From assembly GCA_905221605.1 (NCBI GenBank), contig CAJNDS010001014.1, positions 1 to 41,781 of the forward strand: 41,781 nt of DNA, read 5' to 3'. This DNA is from Symbiodinium natans. Taxonomy: Eukaryota > Sar > Dinophyceae > Suessiales > Symbiodiniaceae. This document shows positions 20,728 to 30,345 of this stretch, piece after piece (the first letter of the stretch is position 1; each line of letters starts with the position of its first letter). The position numbers were made by a program, and so were the translations under genes. The notes beneath the pieces are model-generated. The model had not been told where the DNA came from. It saw nothing but the letters and a program-made list of their open reading frames with translations, and did no database searches.

Positions 20728-20898
20728 ACCTTCCATTACCCCAAACCTTGGGGGGGGGTGGGGGGGTGCGCCTATGTTGGCTCATATAAGGCCGTGAGCC
20801 GCAGTTTCGCTCGGCTGGCCTTCAATGCCGCCACGTGGGTGGCCTGAATCAATCAGAGGATCTAAGAGGGAAGCAGTGGGCATTCTTGCACTTTGGGA

Positions 20899-21062
20899 AA
20901 CCCCTAAACCCCTAAACCCCTAAACCCCTAAACCCTCAAACCCCTAAACCCCTAAACCCCTAAACCCCTAAACCCCTAAACCCCTAAACCCCTAAACCCC
21001 TAAACCCTAAACCCCTAAACCCCTAAACCCCTAAACCCCTAAACCCCTAAACCCCTAAACCC
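20899..21062 (-). repeat. Octamer telomere-variant array (CCCCTAAA)~20
   Basis: About twenty copies of CCCCTAAA (TTTAGGGG on the other strand) with only two irregular units. It differs by one C from the heptamer used elsewhere in the window. Confidence 0.93.
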
Positions 21063-21430
21063 GGACCGGCTTCAGGTTGCATTGCGGGCCCCAGGTAGAA
21101 ATCCGCTGCTTCGTGAGATGTCTTTTTGCTTTGCCTGGATCCGTGGCTGTCCATTCATGGAGGTTTGGGCCTGGGGGAAAAACGCTGGCGTGCGGCATGG
21201 CTTACAGTTTGAGGCCTTCCTATATATATGGGACACAAGCAGAGGCAAGTAGGACCGTAGGAGAAACAAGAATCATGTGTGGACACAACGTCGGAGCATC
21301 GCTTCTTCTCAGCGGGCATGCCCCTCTTCCGGTCCAAAGGCAAAAAAAGAGAGACACAGCACGAGGCGAGTAAGTGGGGGATCCACCCCGAAGCTCAGAC
21401 GACCAGGAGCCCACCAGGAGGCCGCCCTCC

Positions 21431-21568
21431 CTATATGCTCAGGAAGGCCATGATGTCACCTTCCACGAAGTTCACTTCCGAGACCTTGCCCGTACCGGCT
21501 GGCCTGGCCCTGAGCATCTTAAGTGACCTTTGGCACCACGGGCAGAGTCCGTCCCACATGTTTTCGCC
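21431..21568 (-). CDS. Possible exon with CPWC motif (glutaredoxin-like?)
   Basis: On the minus strand an acceptor-like gtgcacccag is followed by a frame open to TAG at 21431. From its ATG (21559) it has 42 codons. It contains MWDGLCPWCQRSLKMLRARP and then KVSEVNFVEGD. A C-P-aromatic-C motif followed by a helix and a beta strand is the pattern of the glutaredoxin active site. The piece is too short for a whole domain (about 80-100 residues), so it would be one exon. A plus frame (about 21376-21530, containing EGHDVTFHEVHFRDLARTGW) competes. Confidence 0.33.
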   Translation of the reverse strand, partial: GENMWDGLCPWCQRSLKMLRARPAGTGKVSEVNFVEGDIMAFLSI

Positions 21569-22041
21569 AGCTGGGTGCACGCCACCGAGTCACGAGTCAC
21601 AAGTTTGAATTCAAGGTTCAGCGTTTTCCCAGTTTCCAGCAGAAGGAGGAAAAGAGCAGACACACGACAGCCTTTGATTTGGAGCAAATCTCGATTCTTC
21701 CACCTATTTGCTTTCAAACAGGTGCAGGGCCTTGTCGCTGCTGCCCAGCATTGACCGGGCCAGGCGTCAATGCGGTCCGATGCGCATTCACGTTTCGGCC
21801 TGGTTGGGAGTCGGCGGTTTTGTTCTCTCTCTTCCTCCCTCTCTCTGCGTGATAAAGATGTGTGGGTGTGTCTACATGAATCGACCTCTCTTTCCGTTGG
21901 TCTTCTCAACCATTTTTCGGGACTGGGGATCCCCTTCCACGACCTCCTATCGGGAAACAGCACGGGCGCTAGCTGCTCGAGTCTGCTAGTGCTAAAGACT
22001 TGCTACATCTTACAACGCTCTCAGACGAAAAGCTGTTGTGA

Positions 22042-22239
22042 AACGAAATCGCTTTTGGCGATAGGCCCAAGTACGCTCCGCGACTATGGGCCAGGAGCGT
22101 ACGGTTGGCGAGCTTCAGTGATGGAGCCATCCGGCGCAAGGCGGCCACGGCACTCCTGGAGGCCTTCGGATTTGGGATCAGAGGATTCCTGGCGACTTTG
22201 CGTCTTGTGATTCTCGGTGGTTTGGGCAAACCCTACTGA
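22042..22239 (+). CDS. Probable last exon, unidentified
   Basis: Open after a TGA at 22039 for 65 codons to TGA at 22237. It reads RPKYAPRLWARSVRLASFSD, then GAIRRKAATALLEAFGFGIR, then a hydrophobic stretch FLATLRLVILGG that could be a short membrane-type helix. There is no ATG. Competing frames exist at 21770-22210 (+) and 21969-22229 (-). No family was recognised. Confidence 0.33.
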   Translation, partial: NEIAFGDRPKYAPRLWARSVRLASFSDGAIRRKAATALLEAFGFGIRGFLATLRLVILGGLGKPY

Positions 22240-22347
22240 GCACCTTTTTGTTCACATTCAAGCGGCTCCGTAAATGTTCCCGTTTGTCTCCCATGTCCAG
22301 ACAAGTCTGCAGACCTTGCGCTGGTCGGCTTCAACTTTCCAACCCCC

Positions 22348-22374
22348 TCCCTAAACCCTAAACCCTAAACCCTA
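22348..22374 (-). repeat. Interstitial telomere tract (CCCTAAA)4
   Basis: Nearly four perfect heptamers. Confidence 0.85.
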
Positions 22375-22392
22375 TGTCGGAGGGTTCAGATT

Positions 22393-22514
22393 TTGGGGGC
22401 GGGGGGGGGGGGGGGGCGCGGGTTGGGGTTTTGGGTTTTTTTCTTTTTTTTTTGTGTGTGTGTTTTTTTCTCTCTCTTTTTTTTGTTTTTTTGCGGGGGG
22501 GGGGGGGGGGGGAC
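22393..22514. repeat. G tracts flanking a T-rich tract
   Basis: A run of about 17 G at 22399-22416, then ttttt-rich sequence with tgtgtg, then a run of about 18 G at 22495-22512. Frames here are low-complexity translations. Confidence 0.9.
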
Positions 22515-22616
22515 GGGGGATGGTGAATGCCCCTCATCCATGTCAAGCTTCTCTCTCAACTTTTTGCGCCCCGCATCAACTTGCCTGGACTCCAACCTCT
22601 TTCTTTCAATTCTGCC

Positions 22617-22717
22617 TTGGGATTCCCCCTTCTACTAGCAGTCCTTAATTGGGATTATAATCGGGGGGGCACTATCATCCCCATTATTGACTGGTAGTAT
22701 AAGGGGGAACATCCCTT
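22617..22717. mobile_element. Foldback MITE, 8-bp-duplication family, copy C
   Basis: The left arm ttgggattcccccttctac, then agcagtccttaattgggatta, pairs with the right arm atccccattattgactggta, then gtataagggggaacatccc. The centre has cgggggggcacta. No target duplication is recognisable. Confidence 0.75.
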
Positions 22718-23084
22718 AAAACTCAGCTCTTAAGATCGCGCTTCCCGAACTTGGCTTGCCCCCGAGGCCTGCCGCGAAGCTTGCCCACAGGCCTGCGGAG
22801 AAGTGATTGGGGACCCCTATTGTGGGACCCTCTTGTGGGGATTCTTCTAAGTCCTTAAGTGGGCCCCTTGGGGGTGGGGGGGGGGGGGGGGGGGGGGCTG
22901 CTGTAAATGGTTTGAGAAAGAGAGCGCAGAAGCCGCGAGGACAACAGGGATCATAGAGAGACCCTGAGGTGGCCGTGCTTCCTTGCAGCTTCTGCGAGGT
23001 GGGGCTTCAGTGAAGACGCCAGTTCGCGCGTGTCTGTGCGAGAGAAGTCAGATTCCCGACTCCCAAGCTTGACAAACCCCCTAA
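22718..23084. other. No gene; poly-G tract upstream of the oxygenase-like frame
   Basis: Contains a run of about 22 G at 22876-22897. No clear promoter motif is visible. If the downstream gene has earlier exons they are not recognisable here. Confidence 0.4.
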
Positions 23085-23099
23085 AGTGCTGCCAGAACT

Positions 23100-23951
23100 G
23101 TGGGCAAGTTCACCCTGCGAAACCTGAGACAGGCTCTTAAGCTCTTGCAAAAGGCAAGAGGTATCGATCTGGCATCTCCGTCCCATGAAAGATGCACCAT
23201 GGCCTTCAGAAGCCCTTGCGAGGACTTCCCGCGCATCCTCCCATCAGTCTTAGCGCCAGAAGACGTGGAGTATCTGAAGCACCTCTTCAACGAGATCGTC
23301 CAGAAGCGGTGGGATGCAGATGAGGCGAAGGCGCTGGCCCAGGGCCGACCAAGGCCCAGGAGGATGCTTGAGTACTACACGCTCTTGCGATACCTCAATG
23401 GCCCTGAGCGAGACGGGCGTCTAGAGGAGATCCTTGCAAAAATCGGCAAGGTCATAGAGAAGCAGTGGGGAAGTGGCTACGTGATCTTCAACGACTTCTG
23501 GTCCTGGCGCTCCACAACCAATGTGGCCGCTGAGCGGGTTCATATGGACTCCGACTTCTGGGTCACAAAGCAGCATGATGGCTTCAACTTGTGGATGCTC
23601 TTGGACCACAAGGACATGCCCTACTCCTTCGACATCTTTGTAAAGGAGGAGAACCCGGACCTCTACCCGCTCGTGAAGCTGCCCCGCCACAGCACCTGGC
23701 TGATTCCGGAGCAGGACCCTGAGAAGAAGAAGGGCTGTGCCGGGATACTTTTTTGGGAGCCCCTGGGTCTGTGGCCCGTGCTCTACGAGTGGAAGAGCAC
23801 CCGGGTTCTGGCGATGGCCTTCGGCGTCCTATGTATGAAGTGGTGGATGACGCCGCCTGTCTGGAAACGTGCGTTGAGTGCATTGCTTCCGTTAAGTCTT
23901 TGTAAAAAGGCCCACAGTGTCGTTACCAAACATACACTCGCGCTCGTGTAA
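23100..23951 (+). CDS. PhyH/2-oxoglutarate oxygenase-like protein (tentative)
   Basis: This is the clearest gene in the window: 283 codons without interruption, stop TAA. The frame is already open at 23085 and the codon at 23100 is GTG, so the true start is unresolved. The first in-frame ATG is codon 34 (23199), and an upstream exon ending at gctgccag is possible. Codons 148-165 read HMDSDFWVTKQHDGFNLW, followed by MLLDHKD. An HxD pair (H148, D150) ahead of an aromatic and a W-x-L-D-type strand is the pattern of phytanoyl-CoA dioxygenase-like Fe(II)/2OG enzymes. After GILFWEPLGLWP a candidate cosubstrate Arg is R235 (STRVLAMAF), but the usual distal His about ten residues before it is W225. 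The third iron ligand may therefore be lost or misassigned. The last 40 residues look unlike the family and may be intron read-through. The substrate is unknown. Confidence 0.65.
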   Translation: MGKFTLRNLRQALKLLQKARGIDLASPSHERCTMAFRSPCEDFPRILPSVLAPEDVEYLKHLFNEIVQKRWDADEAKALAQGRPRPRRMLEYYTLLRYLNGPERDGRLEEILAKIGKVIEKQWGSGYVIFNDFWSWRSTTNVAAERVHMDSDFWVTKQHDGFNLWMLLDHKDMPYSFDIFVKEENPDLYPLVKLPRHSTWLIPEQDPEKKKGCAGILFWEPLGLWPVLYEWKSTRVLAMAFGVLCMKWWMTPPVWKRALSALLPLSLCKKAHSVVTKHTLALV

Positions 23952-24063
23952 CTATCTTTGTGGGGCGCCATGCATGCAATGATATAAGTTAGTGCGCGGC
24001 CTAAAGCCCTTTGTTATTAGTAGGGCTGCAAGTCAAATATAGGAGAGTCTCACACGAAGGAAG

Positions 24064-24228
24064 ATGAAGGAAGGTGTCTGCAGAGATACCCATGTGCTTT
24101 ACCTCGTTAAAGCAAAGGTCACAAGCTTGGATGCTGCGGGTCAAGAAGGCTCTTCCCTCGTGGCTTTTTCGCGGCCTGCTGTTCTTCACAGGGTGGGCGG
24201 TTCCGACAAGAGGATGGCACTAACGTAG
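24064..24228 (+). CDS. Small ORF, unidentified
   Basis: An ATG frame of 54 codons (MKEGVCRDTHVLYLVKAKVT, then SLDAAGQEGSSLVAFSRP) to TAG. A minus-strand frame of 62 codons (24001-24189, containing IQACDLCFNEVKHMGISADT) is at least as protein-like. One of the two may be real; neither was recognised. Confidence 0.22.
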   Translation: MKEGVCRDTHVLYLVKAKVTSLDAAGQEGSSLVAFSRPAVLHRVGGSDKRMALT

Positions 24229-24732
24229 TCGGTCATTGCTGGCTCTCTTTGAGAGATGTGAGGGCCTGAAAACACTGAATACGCAGCATCCTCGGCGACT
24301 CAACTTTAAATGGTAGAGCCCAGACAAAGCAAGACCAAGTCCTTTGGAGTAGCGCTTCGAGGGGGGGGGGCTTCTAACAACTACATGGAGGGTGTGGGTT
24401 TCTATGTAGACTTCTAGGGCCAGCTTTTCAACAAACTAGTAGCATTGAAATCTGCACCTCCCAGTCATTCAGTGTTCAGCCCCCACCCTTAAGCACCCCC
24501 AAAACCCTGAACCCCAAATCCCAAGCCCTAAAACCCCAAAACCCTAGACTGCTGTCCCTGAAAAGAAGAACTCAACCCTAAAGCCTGCTCACACAGGCAA
24601 GAGAAACCGCTCTCACCCTGACCAGGTGGACCATGAGGCTCACGGCGCTACCGGGCGGCCTGGAGCTGAAGACGAAGCGTTTCGACCTCAACGTGGGCGA
24701 TGCGCCCCCTTGTCGGCCTTTAAAGGGGGGAT
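24229..24732. other. No gene supported; degenerate telomere-like stretch
   Basis: A G run lies at 24361-24370 and degenerate ccctgaacc/ccctaaaa repeats at about 24500-24545. The 106-codon frame at 24633-24953 crosses a MITE and is not credited. Confidence 0.35.
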
Positions 24733-24845
24733 TTAGGGTGTTCCTAATGCTAACAGTCATTAATAGGGATTCCGGGGTTATAGTAGGGGGAGGGGGACGA
24801 AATTCCCTACGAAGGACTGTTCGTATCAGGGGGAACACATCCCAA
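24733..24845. mobile_element. Foldback MITE, 8-bp-duplication family, copy D
   Basis: The left end ttagggtgttcctaatgc, then taacagtcattaataggga, pairs with the right end tccctacgaaggactgttcg, then tatcagggggaacacatcccaa. The flanks ggggggat and gttgggac match at only 5 of 8, so the target duplication is unproven. Confidence 0.72.
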
Positions 24846-25339
24846 GTTGGGACGTCAGAGGATGTCATTGCAGGAGGTTTGGGGTCTCGGGCGCTTCAGG
24901 GCTTGATGGCTTTCGGGGTTTGTGAGGATGTCTGTGGATGTCTAGGCCTGTAGGGCCCAAGAGCTCGAACAACAAGGGGGATGTAGGGACTTGGGCACTT
25001 GGGATCCATTTCCTCCCAAACATTCCCGAAACGCTGTGGTTTTTCTGGGGCCGAGGCTGGTGGTGCGACAGCATGAGCTCCACGGCACTGATAAGGACCC
25101 GCTGAAGCCAGGGCAGTTCCGCCTTGCGCTCGGGCTTAAGATCATGCGCCAGGCTCCGGTGGTGCAGTGGCCTGGCAAGAGATTGAAGGATGATGATTTG
25201 GTTTTTTCTCAGAGTTTTCAAGTTTCCAGGTGGGCTGGGGCGTTCAGGCGATTCCTGCTTCGAGTTCCTGTTCAGAGCTTCAGGGTGTGCGTGATGCGCG
25301 CAGTGAGTTCTTAAGGGTCAGGGGCAACTATGCTACGCT

Positions 25340-25549
25340 GTGCTTCGTGTTGACCTCTGCCCAAGGTATGCTTACACGGGCCCTGCGCCCAAGTCGCGGC
25401 GACAGTACCCTGGCCTGCGGCTGCCCATCTTCCAAGCGCTCCAAGACGTCTACAAGATGAAGGGCTTAGACATGTCTCCCTTCCAGTACTCAGGCCTGGC
25501 GGGATGGTTCGCCCAAGTGTCGAAGGACCGCTTTACGAAGGCCACGTGA
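25340..25549 (+). CDS. Probable last exon, unidentified
   Basis: A frame of 69 codons ending FTKAT and TGA. The convincing part starts near 25370, after cccaag, and reads YAYTGPAPKSRRQYPGLRLP, then IFQALQDVYKMKGLDMSPFQ. The start at 25340 is not ATG-supported from context. An upstream frame (about 24991-25205, containing LKPGQFRLALGLKIMRQAP) could be an earlier exon of the same gene. No family was recognised. Confidence 0.37.
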   Translation: MLRVDLCPRYAYTGPAPKSRRQYPGLRLPIFQALQDVYKMKGLDMSPFQYSGLAGWFAQVSKDRFTKAT

Positions 25550-26265
25550 GGGCCAACAGATGGCACTTGTAGACTGGCTCACGCCTGAGAGGCAATCACA
25601 CAGTACATAGCTCGAAGAAAGGCATCGGTTTGCTAACGACTCGCCGGCTTGCCCAGATGCACCTTAAGTGGCCGGCTAAGCGTGCGGAAAAAAGGCCCTC
25701 GATTGTCCGCCATGCCCTGTCTGACAGCTGCAGGCAATCCCTTAATTCCCCTTCTCAGCTTCTCCAAGTTTTCAGAGCTCAGGAGCACCATGGTGAAAAG
25801 GTTACCCTACCAACGCCGCGATGTCTGCGTGCAGAGAGGCAAATGATTTCGGCCCATAAGGGTTCAGAGAGCATCAGAGAGATTCAGAGAGCATTCGGGC
25901 TTTGACTGGCTTTGACTTGTGTGCCGCCATGTCGGGCTGCAAAATGGAGACTCTGAAGAATGCTCGAACTCCAAGCCACGCTCTGGAAATCAAAGGCCCC
26001 CAGAGCCCTGAACTTAAGTAACCCCAGCACTTTGCAGGCAGTCCCATGGCAGCAAAGGTGGGCTTTTTTGTGCATCTTTGGTTAGGGCCGACTGGAGGTC
26101 AGCAGGGAGGTTTCCATGGGTTCACACTGAACTGTGCAAGTACCCGGAGCTTTCGACACAGAAGGCAGCTTAAACAAGCTTATACAGTTTGGCCATCTGC
26201 TCCGATGCCGAAAGCCCCTTAAAGGTCCCTTAAAGTCACTTAAAGGCGGTGGCCTCCTCCTCGGC
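25550..26265. other. No settled gene
   Basis: Several short frames occur on both strands (for example 25630-25905 +), with none preferred. Confidence 0.3.
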
Positions 26266-26383
26266 ACTGGGCCTCTCCGCCGCCACAGCAACGGCACCCG
26301 CAGCTTCGCCGTGGAGCTGGAGGCTTTGAAGACGCTGCGTGCTGTCGATATCGGTTGTGCTATGTTCTGCTGCTGTGCTCAAG
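26266..26383 (+). CDS. Possible exon ending at a GTAAGTA donor
   Basis: The frame reads GTRSFAVELEALKTLRAVDI and then GCAMFCCCAQ, and ends at CAAG followed by gtaagta (26384), a near-ideal 5' splice site. The exon start is not determined; the frame is open from 26134. The minus-strand frame over the same bases is less convincing. No family was recognised. Confidence 0.33.
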
Positions 26384-27805
26384 GTAAGTAAAAAAGTGGT
26401 TCGTCGCACGCACCCCGCGTGCCCAGGCTCATTGCAGGCTCCATTTCTGCGGACTTCAGGATTGGGAAGATTGTTCCCCCAACCACAAAGATTCCTGGCC
26501 AAGCCTAGCTGCCTAATTGTGCCAGACTCTTGGAGTTTAGGCCACGCCGTCTGTCGGAGTTTAGGACTTCTGAGAGCTTGAAGTGGACATTTGTGGAAGT
26601 TGGGGACTGCCATGGATTGCCTGAAAGGTCCTCTCAGCCGGTGAGCGTCTGGACATTGGCGTCACGGCACAGGATTGCAGCAGCAAGCTGTAGGAATCAT
26701 TTGTCGGTGTGTTCTTTGCGTCACCGAGGGCCGCTGATCATTCATTTCCGGGTCCTTGTCTTTCCCGTGATTGCCGTAGGCTTGCCACATTGGTGCCGCG
26801 ACCGATTCATTGCGTATTGAGCCATTAAATTGCACCATTTTTGGCACCTTTTACTAAAGTAAGGGTTGTCGCAGCATGCTGTCGAGCCGCATCCTGAAGT
26901 CCTGGTTGTGCTGCTTGCTTTGCTTGCTTTGCTTGCTTTGCTTGCTTTGCTTGCTTTGCTTGCTTTGCTTGCTTTGCTTGCTTTGCCTGCTCTCAAAGAG
27001 CAAGCAGCAGACCTGGCGAGAGGTTGTAATCATCACAGTTGCGAGCAGCCTCGAATCCTCCACAGCACTAGATGTCAGGTTGCATGTCAGACCCTACACA
27101 CCAAACACTTCGGCCACAGCGACAAGAACAATGCCTGGCATTTCGCTCCCTGCAACGCAACTTCGGGTCCAGATATCTAGAGCTTCAAATGGTCACTTGT
27201 GCCTGTGATGCCCTAGAGTCTCTAGAGCATTCAATCGCAGATCCTGTTGAAGCTCCTTCTATCTGAAGCCTCAGTCCCTGAAGCAGACGGCCTTAGCAGC
27301 CTTAGCACATCGCACCACAGAAACTCGGTGCCGTTCTCCAGGCTCCTCACGACCACTGGGGCGGAGGCGAATTCGCCCTCGCCCGCCGCGCTCGGCCCCA
27401 GGTGGCCTACGCCGAGGACCTTGGCTGAAGAGCCCGTGCACAGGGAGGAGTCGGGTACTCGGGGTACTCAGGTTACTCAGCAAAATGCAAAGAAGTTGTC
27501 ACAAAAAGGGGTTTAGGGGGGTTTAGTTGGGCTATGTTTTCAATATTGGGATCGAGATTCAAAATTACCCCGAGGATCTGCTGAGCAGCTGGATCGTGGA
27601 GTCCTCCGGGCTGCTTGTCGGCAGCCATGCAGGCCGGGGAGTATGGGGAAGGTGTTTGTTTTAATAACTGCTGCCTTTTGAGTTCTAAAAAAGGCTGCTG
27701 AGGAGTCCTTTAAAGGTTCGACGTTTGGGGAACATCAGTGCAGATACTCTGCTATGGACCGATGGACCTAGCGGAGTTGTGCATCCGGTCGCCCTTACAA
27801 AGGTT
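26384..27805. other. No settled gene; includes 9-bp minisatellite
   Basis: Apart from the cttgctttg repeat at 26913-26987, only short frames on both strands are present. A GC-rich block at about 27300-27440 is open in several frames (for example 27247-27516 +). Confidence 0.3.
26913..26987. repeat. 9-bp minisatellite (CTTGCTTTG)~8
   Basis: About eight near-perfect copies. It translates as Leu-Leu-Ala or Leu-Cys-Leu on the plus strand and Lys-Ala-Ser on the minus strand. The unit length of nine keeps all frames open, which explains the frames found here. Confidence 0.93.
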
Positions 27806-27912
27806 GAGTTAGGGTTTAGGGCTTAGGGCTGAGGGCTGAGGGCTGAGGGCTGAGGGCTGAGGGCTGAGGGCTGAGGGCTGAGGGCTGAGGGCTGAGGGCT
27901 GAGGGCTGAGGG
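27806..27912 (+). repeat. Telomere-variant array (GGGCTGA)12
   Basis: The run begins gttagggtttagggcttaggg and then becomes twelve perfect GGGCTGA units at 27826-27909. It looks like a stepwise conversion of TTTAGGG to CTGAGGG followed by amplification. Confidence 0.93.
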
Positions 27913-28817
27913 TTCTTCGGACACAAGAAAGACCTGGATGCCAGCTGCTCAAGAGTGGTTATAGGCTGTGGGGAACTCTGACCCAAGCTATCCAAGCCTG
28001 AATTACGGCTAAAACCCTCTTGTGGGGCTGCTGCTTATGACGCGTGCGTTGATGGTGTCTTCATGCGGCAGAAGTTTTTGGTTTTCCCCCCAGAGCTGCA
28101 GATGTAAGCCCATGAGCCCAGAGCAGGAGTAAGGAGAAGGCAATGAAACATACGCAGCCCCACATTCTGGCAACCAAAATGAGTTGGGATGCATGAATTA
28201 GAAAGTTGTAGAGCGATGAACTGGGCCAATTGTTGGAGAGCCTGCGTAAGCTGCACGCACTTGCGACCGCTCGGAGGCCTACGTATCCGAGACGAGCGAT
28301 GGAACGCTCGCAACCTTATGGCAGGCGACATTCTGAGGCACGGAAGACCGGAATCACAAAGTACGCGGGGAAAGCATGGGCCAACTGGGTGCTACTCTAA
28401 GAAGATCACCTGTCCTACACTAGCGAAGGTGTCTAATCTAATACTTGAAGAAGCACTTCTTCTTCACTGTTGAAAGCTTGTGCACAGAAGGCCGAAGAAT
28501 GGAACCCAGTTGAGGCTTTCGGGGTTGGGGCGGAGCCACGGAGAACCTCAAAGAAATCTTTTTGAAAGGGGGAGAGCGAGCTGACCTCAACCCAAAGCTT
28601 TGTGCTAGGCTGACAGTCACTGAAGTTGGGGAGATTGTGCTGGACGTGTGTCTCGCCTGCCCGTGTCATGCATGTGCATGCCTTTTTGTTTCAGATCTGG
28701 GAGTTCGACGCTAGAAAGAACCTGTTCAGCATGACTGTTTGCACTGAGCAGTCCTAACAAAATTCTCGCCGACCCTAGTGCACACTGCAACGACAAGATG
28801 CAACGAGGAACGGGGAC
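27913..28817. other. No settled gene
   Basis: Short frames on both strands (28035-28331 -, 28189-28473 +, 28433-28669 -, 28617-28856 -). None has supporting signals. Confidence 0.3.
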
Positions 28818-29069
28818 TTGCGCGCCCAGTGGCGGGCACAGATTCCTGCAGAGCAACGCGGCCGCAGTCAGCGCAGGGAAGTTGAGAAGGAAGCGCCACG
28901 TCCCAATACTCAGGCCTGCACGAAGTTGTGCACTTTCAGCTCCCTTTTAGTAGGCACACCGAAAGCTACCTGTGAAGCGCAGACCCATCCACGCTCGGCG
29001 CCCAGGACGCCCATTTTCCCGGTGGTGGACCTCTTTGAGGGAGCGCCTGTGATCCGGCTCTTTCCATAA
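28818..29069 (+). CDS. Possible exon or small gene, unidentified
   Basis: An 83-codon frame from a non-ATG codon. It contains AQWRAQIPAEQRGRSQRREVE and ends in RTPIFPVVDLFEGAPVIRLFP. A minus frame (28910-29125) overlaps its second half. No family was recognised. Confidence 0.28.
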   Translation: MRAQWRAQIPAEQRGRSQRREVEKEAPRPNTQACTKLCTFSSLLVGTPKATCEAQTHPRSAPRTPIFPVVDLFEGAPVIRLFP

Positions 29070-29164
29070 AGCCAGGATATCTCGGCAGCTAGGCAGCTAG
29101 GCTCCATACTCTCAAGGGAGAGCATCGTTCACCGAAAGCCATTCAAAGGGGCGCAGAGTTCGAC

Positions 29165-29464
29165 ATGTCCCGCATGTTCTACATGTTCTACATCCCCCTT
29201 TCTCCGACCATGCTTAAATTAGAAGATGCTGCAAGATTTGGCTCGCAGCTCGCAGCTCCTAAGATCCCTCGACCTTCAGCTTCCGCTTTGACTTCCGCCA
29301 TGTCGCTAAGCCGCGCAGCCTTCGCTTTCGGCCTGCCTTCCCTGGCTCTGCTGCATGGCTCTGTTTCATGGGAAGTTGAAACGGAGACACTAGCTTGCGA
29401 CAAGACCAGTTCACAATATGATTCACAGAGCTGTCTGGGGGATAGGTGCGAAACTGCATACTAG
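29165..29464 (+). CDS. 99-codon ORF, unidentified
   Basis: The ATG start is followed by MSRMFYMFYIPLSPTMLKLE; the middle is Ala/Ser-rich and the end is SQYDSQSCLGDRCETAY. The first residues could be a weak targeting segment. A minus frame (29188-29403, containing AKAARLSDMAEVKAEAEGRG) is an equally protein-like rival, so the strand is unresolved. Confidence 0.28.
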   Translation: MSRMFYMFYIPLSPTMLKLEDAARFGSQLAAPKIPRPSASALTSAMSLSRAAFAFGLPSLALLHGSVSWEVETETLACDKTSSQYDSQSCLGDRCETAY

Positions 29465-29554
29465 TACTTTTATCCCCCAAGTAGATAGAATGCCCTTACA
29501 GGGACTCAAAGGGACCCCACAAAGAGGGTACCCCTATCTTCGGACACCCCCGGC

Positions 29555-29788
29555 ATGCGACCCTTTCATCATAGAAGGCCCTTCATGGAAGGCCCCAGGC
29601 AGGCGGCCAAAGGGGATGTCCCGGCAGGGAACATGTGGAGGTCTCCTTTTAAAGAGCTCAACGAAAACAGCAGCTCTCTTAGGTCGCAAAAGCTCGCTTC
29701 TGAAAGGTTAAGAAGCAGCTGTCGGCCTCCCAGCCAGCTGGGAACCGGCCCCGCCAAAGTCTCCAAACGAAGCTTCGAGCCGCTTTGA
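29555..29788 (+). CDS. Possible exon, unidentified
   Basis: A 77-codon frame with the protein-like part WRSPFKELNENSSSLRSQKL and then ASERLRSSCRPPSQLG. Overlapping frames occur on both strands (29418-29711 +, 29569-29766 -). Confidence 0.22.
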   Translation: MRPFHHRRPFMEGPRQAAKGDVPAGNMWRSPFKELNENSSSLRSQKLASERLRSSCRPPSQLGTGPAKVSKRSFEPL

Positions 29789-29989
29789 GCTCACTTTGAA
29801 ATCCAGCCTTCCAGAGCCCCCGACTGTGGCAGAAACCGTTTTCGGCTGTCCCAACCTCCGCCTAGTCCAGAGCTTTCCTCTGGGTCCCCGGCATAGGAAA
29901 ACGAACGGCCCTGTGGAACATCACGATGTCTGCCAACCAGCTGCAGCGCAGTGGAACATGGGATATTCGGAGAGTTGTGGTTACTAGAC

Positions 29990-30050
29990 AACCCCTAAAC
30001 CCTAAACTCTAAACCCCAAACCTCAAACCCTAAACCCTAAACCCTAAACC
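29990..30050 (-). repeat. Interstitial telomere tract (CCCTAAA), degenerate
   Basis: About eight heptamers including actctaaa, ccccaaa and cctcaaa variants. Confidence 0.87.
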
Positions 30051-30188
30051 AGACAAAAGAAAAGCTGAAGAAACCTTGGGCGTCAGCATCTCGGCGGACA
30101 GAGGGGCTGTGCTGAGAAATCCGCCTCAATTCTCAAGCGCCCTTTTTCCGTTAGTGTGTCTGGAAAGAGAGCCTCTACGGGCAGCCTA

Positions 30189-30286
30189 CCCCTAAACCCT
30201 AAACCCTAAACCCTAAACCCCTGATCCCCTGAACCCCTAAACGCCTGAACCCCTAAACCCCAAAACCCCTCAACCCCTAAACCCGG
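30189..30286 (-). repeat. Interstitial telomere tract, heptamer passing to octamer variants
   Basis: Four CCCTAAA units followed by about eight 8-mers of the CCCCTGAA/CCCCTAAA type. Confidence 0.87.
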
Positions 30287-30345
30287 GTCCCAACCTCAGG
30301 CTGCTGGCTGGCTGTTGCGAGAGGGACGGCGCGGCCTGGATTCAT

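Noticed and set aside
26742-27208. Leu-Leu-Ala or Lys-Ala-Ser repeat proteins
   Set aside because: A 9-bp minisatellite keeps all six frames open; there is no independent coding evidence.
29436-29479. Small hairpin tgggggata/tatccccca as another MITE
   Set aside because: The arms are only 9 bp, lack the family termini and have no target duplication.
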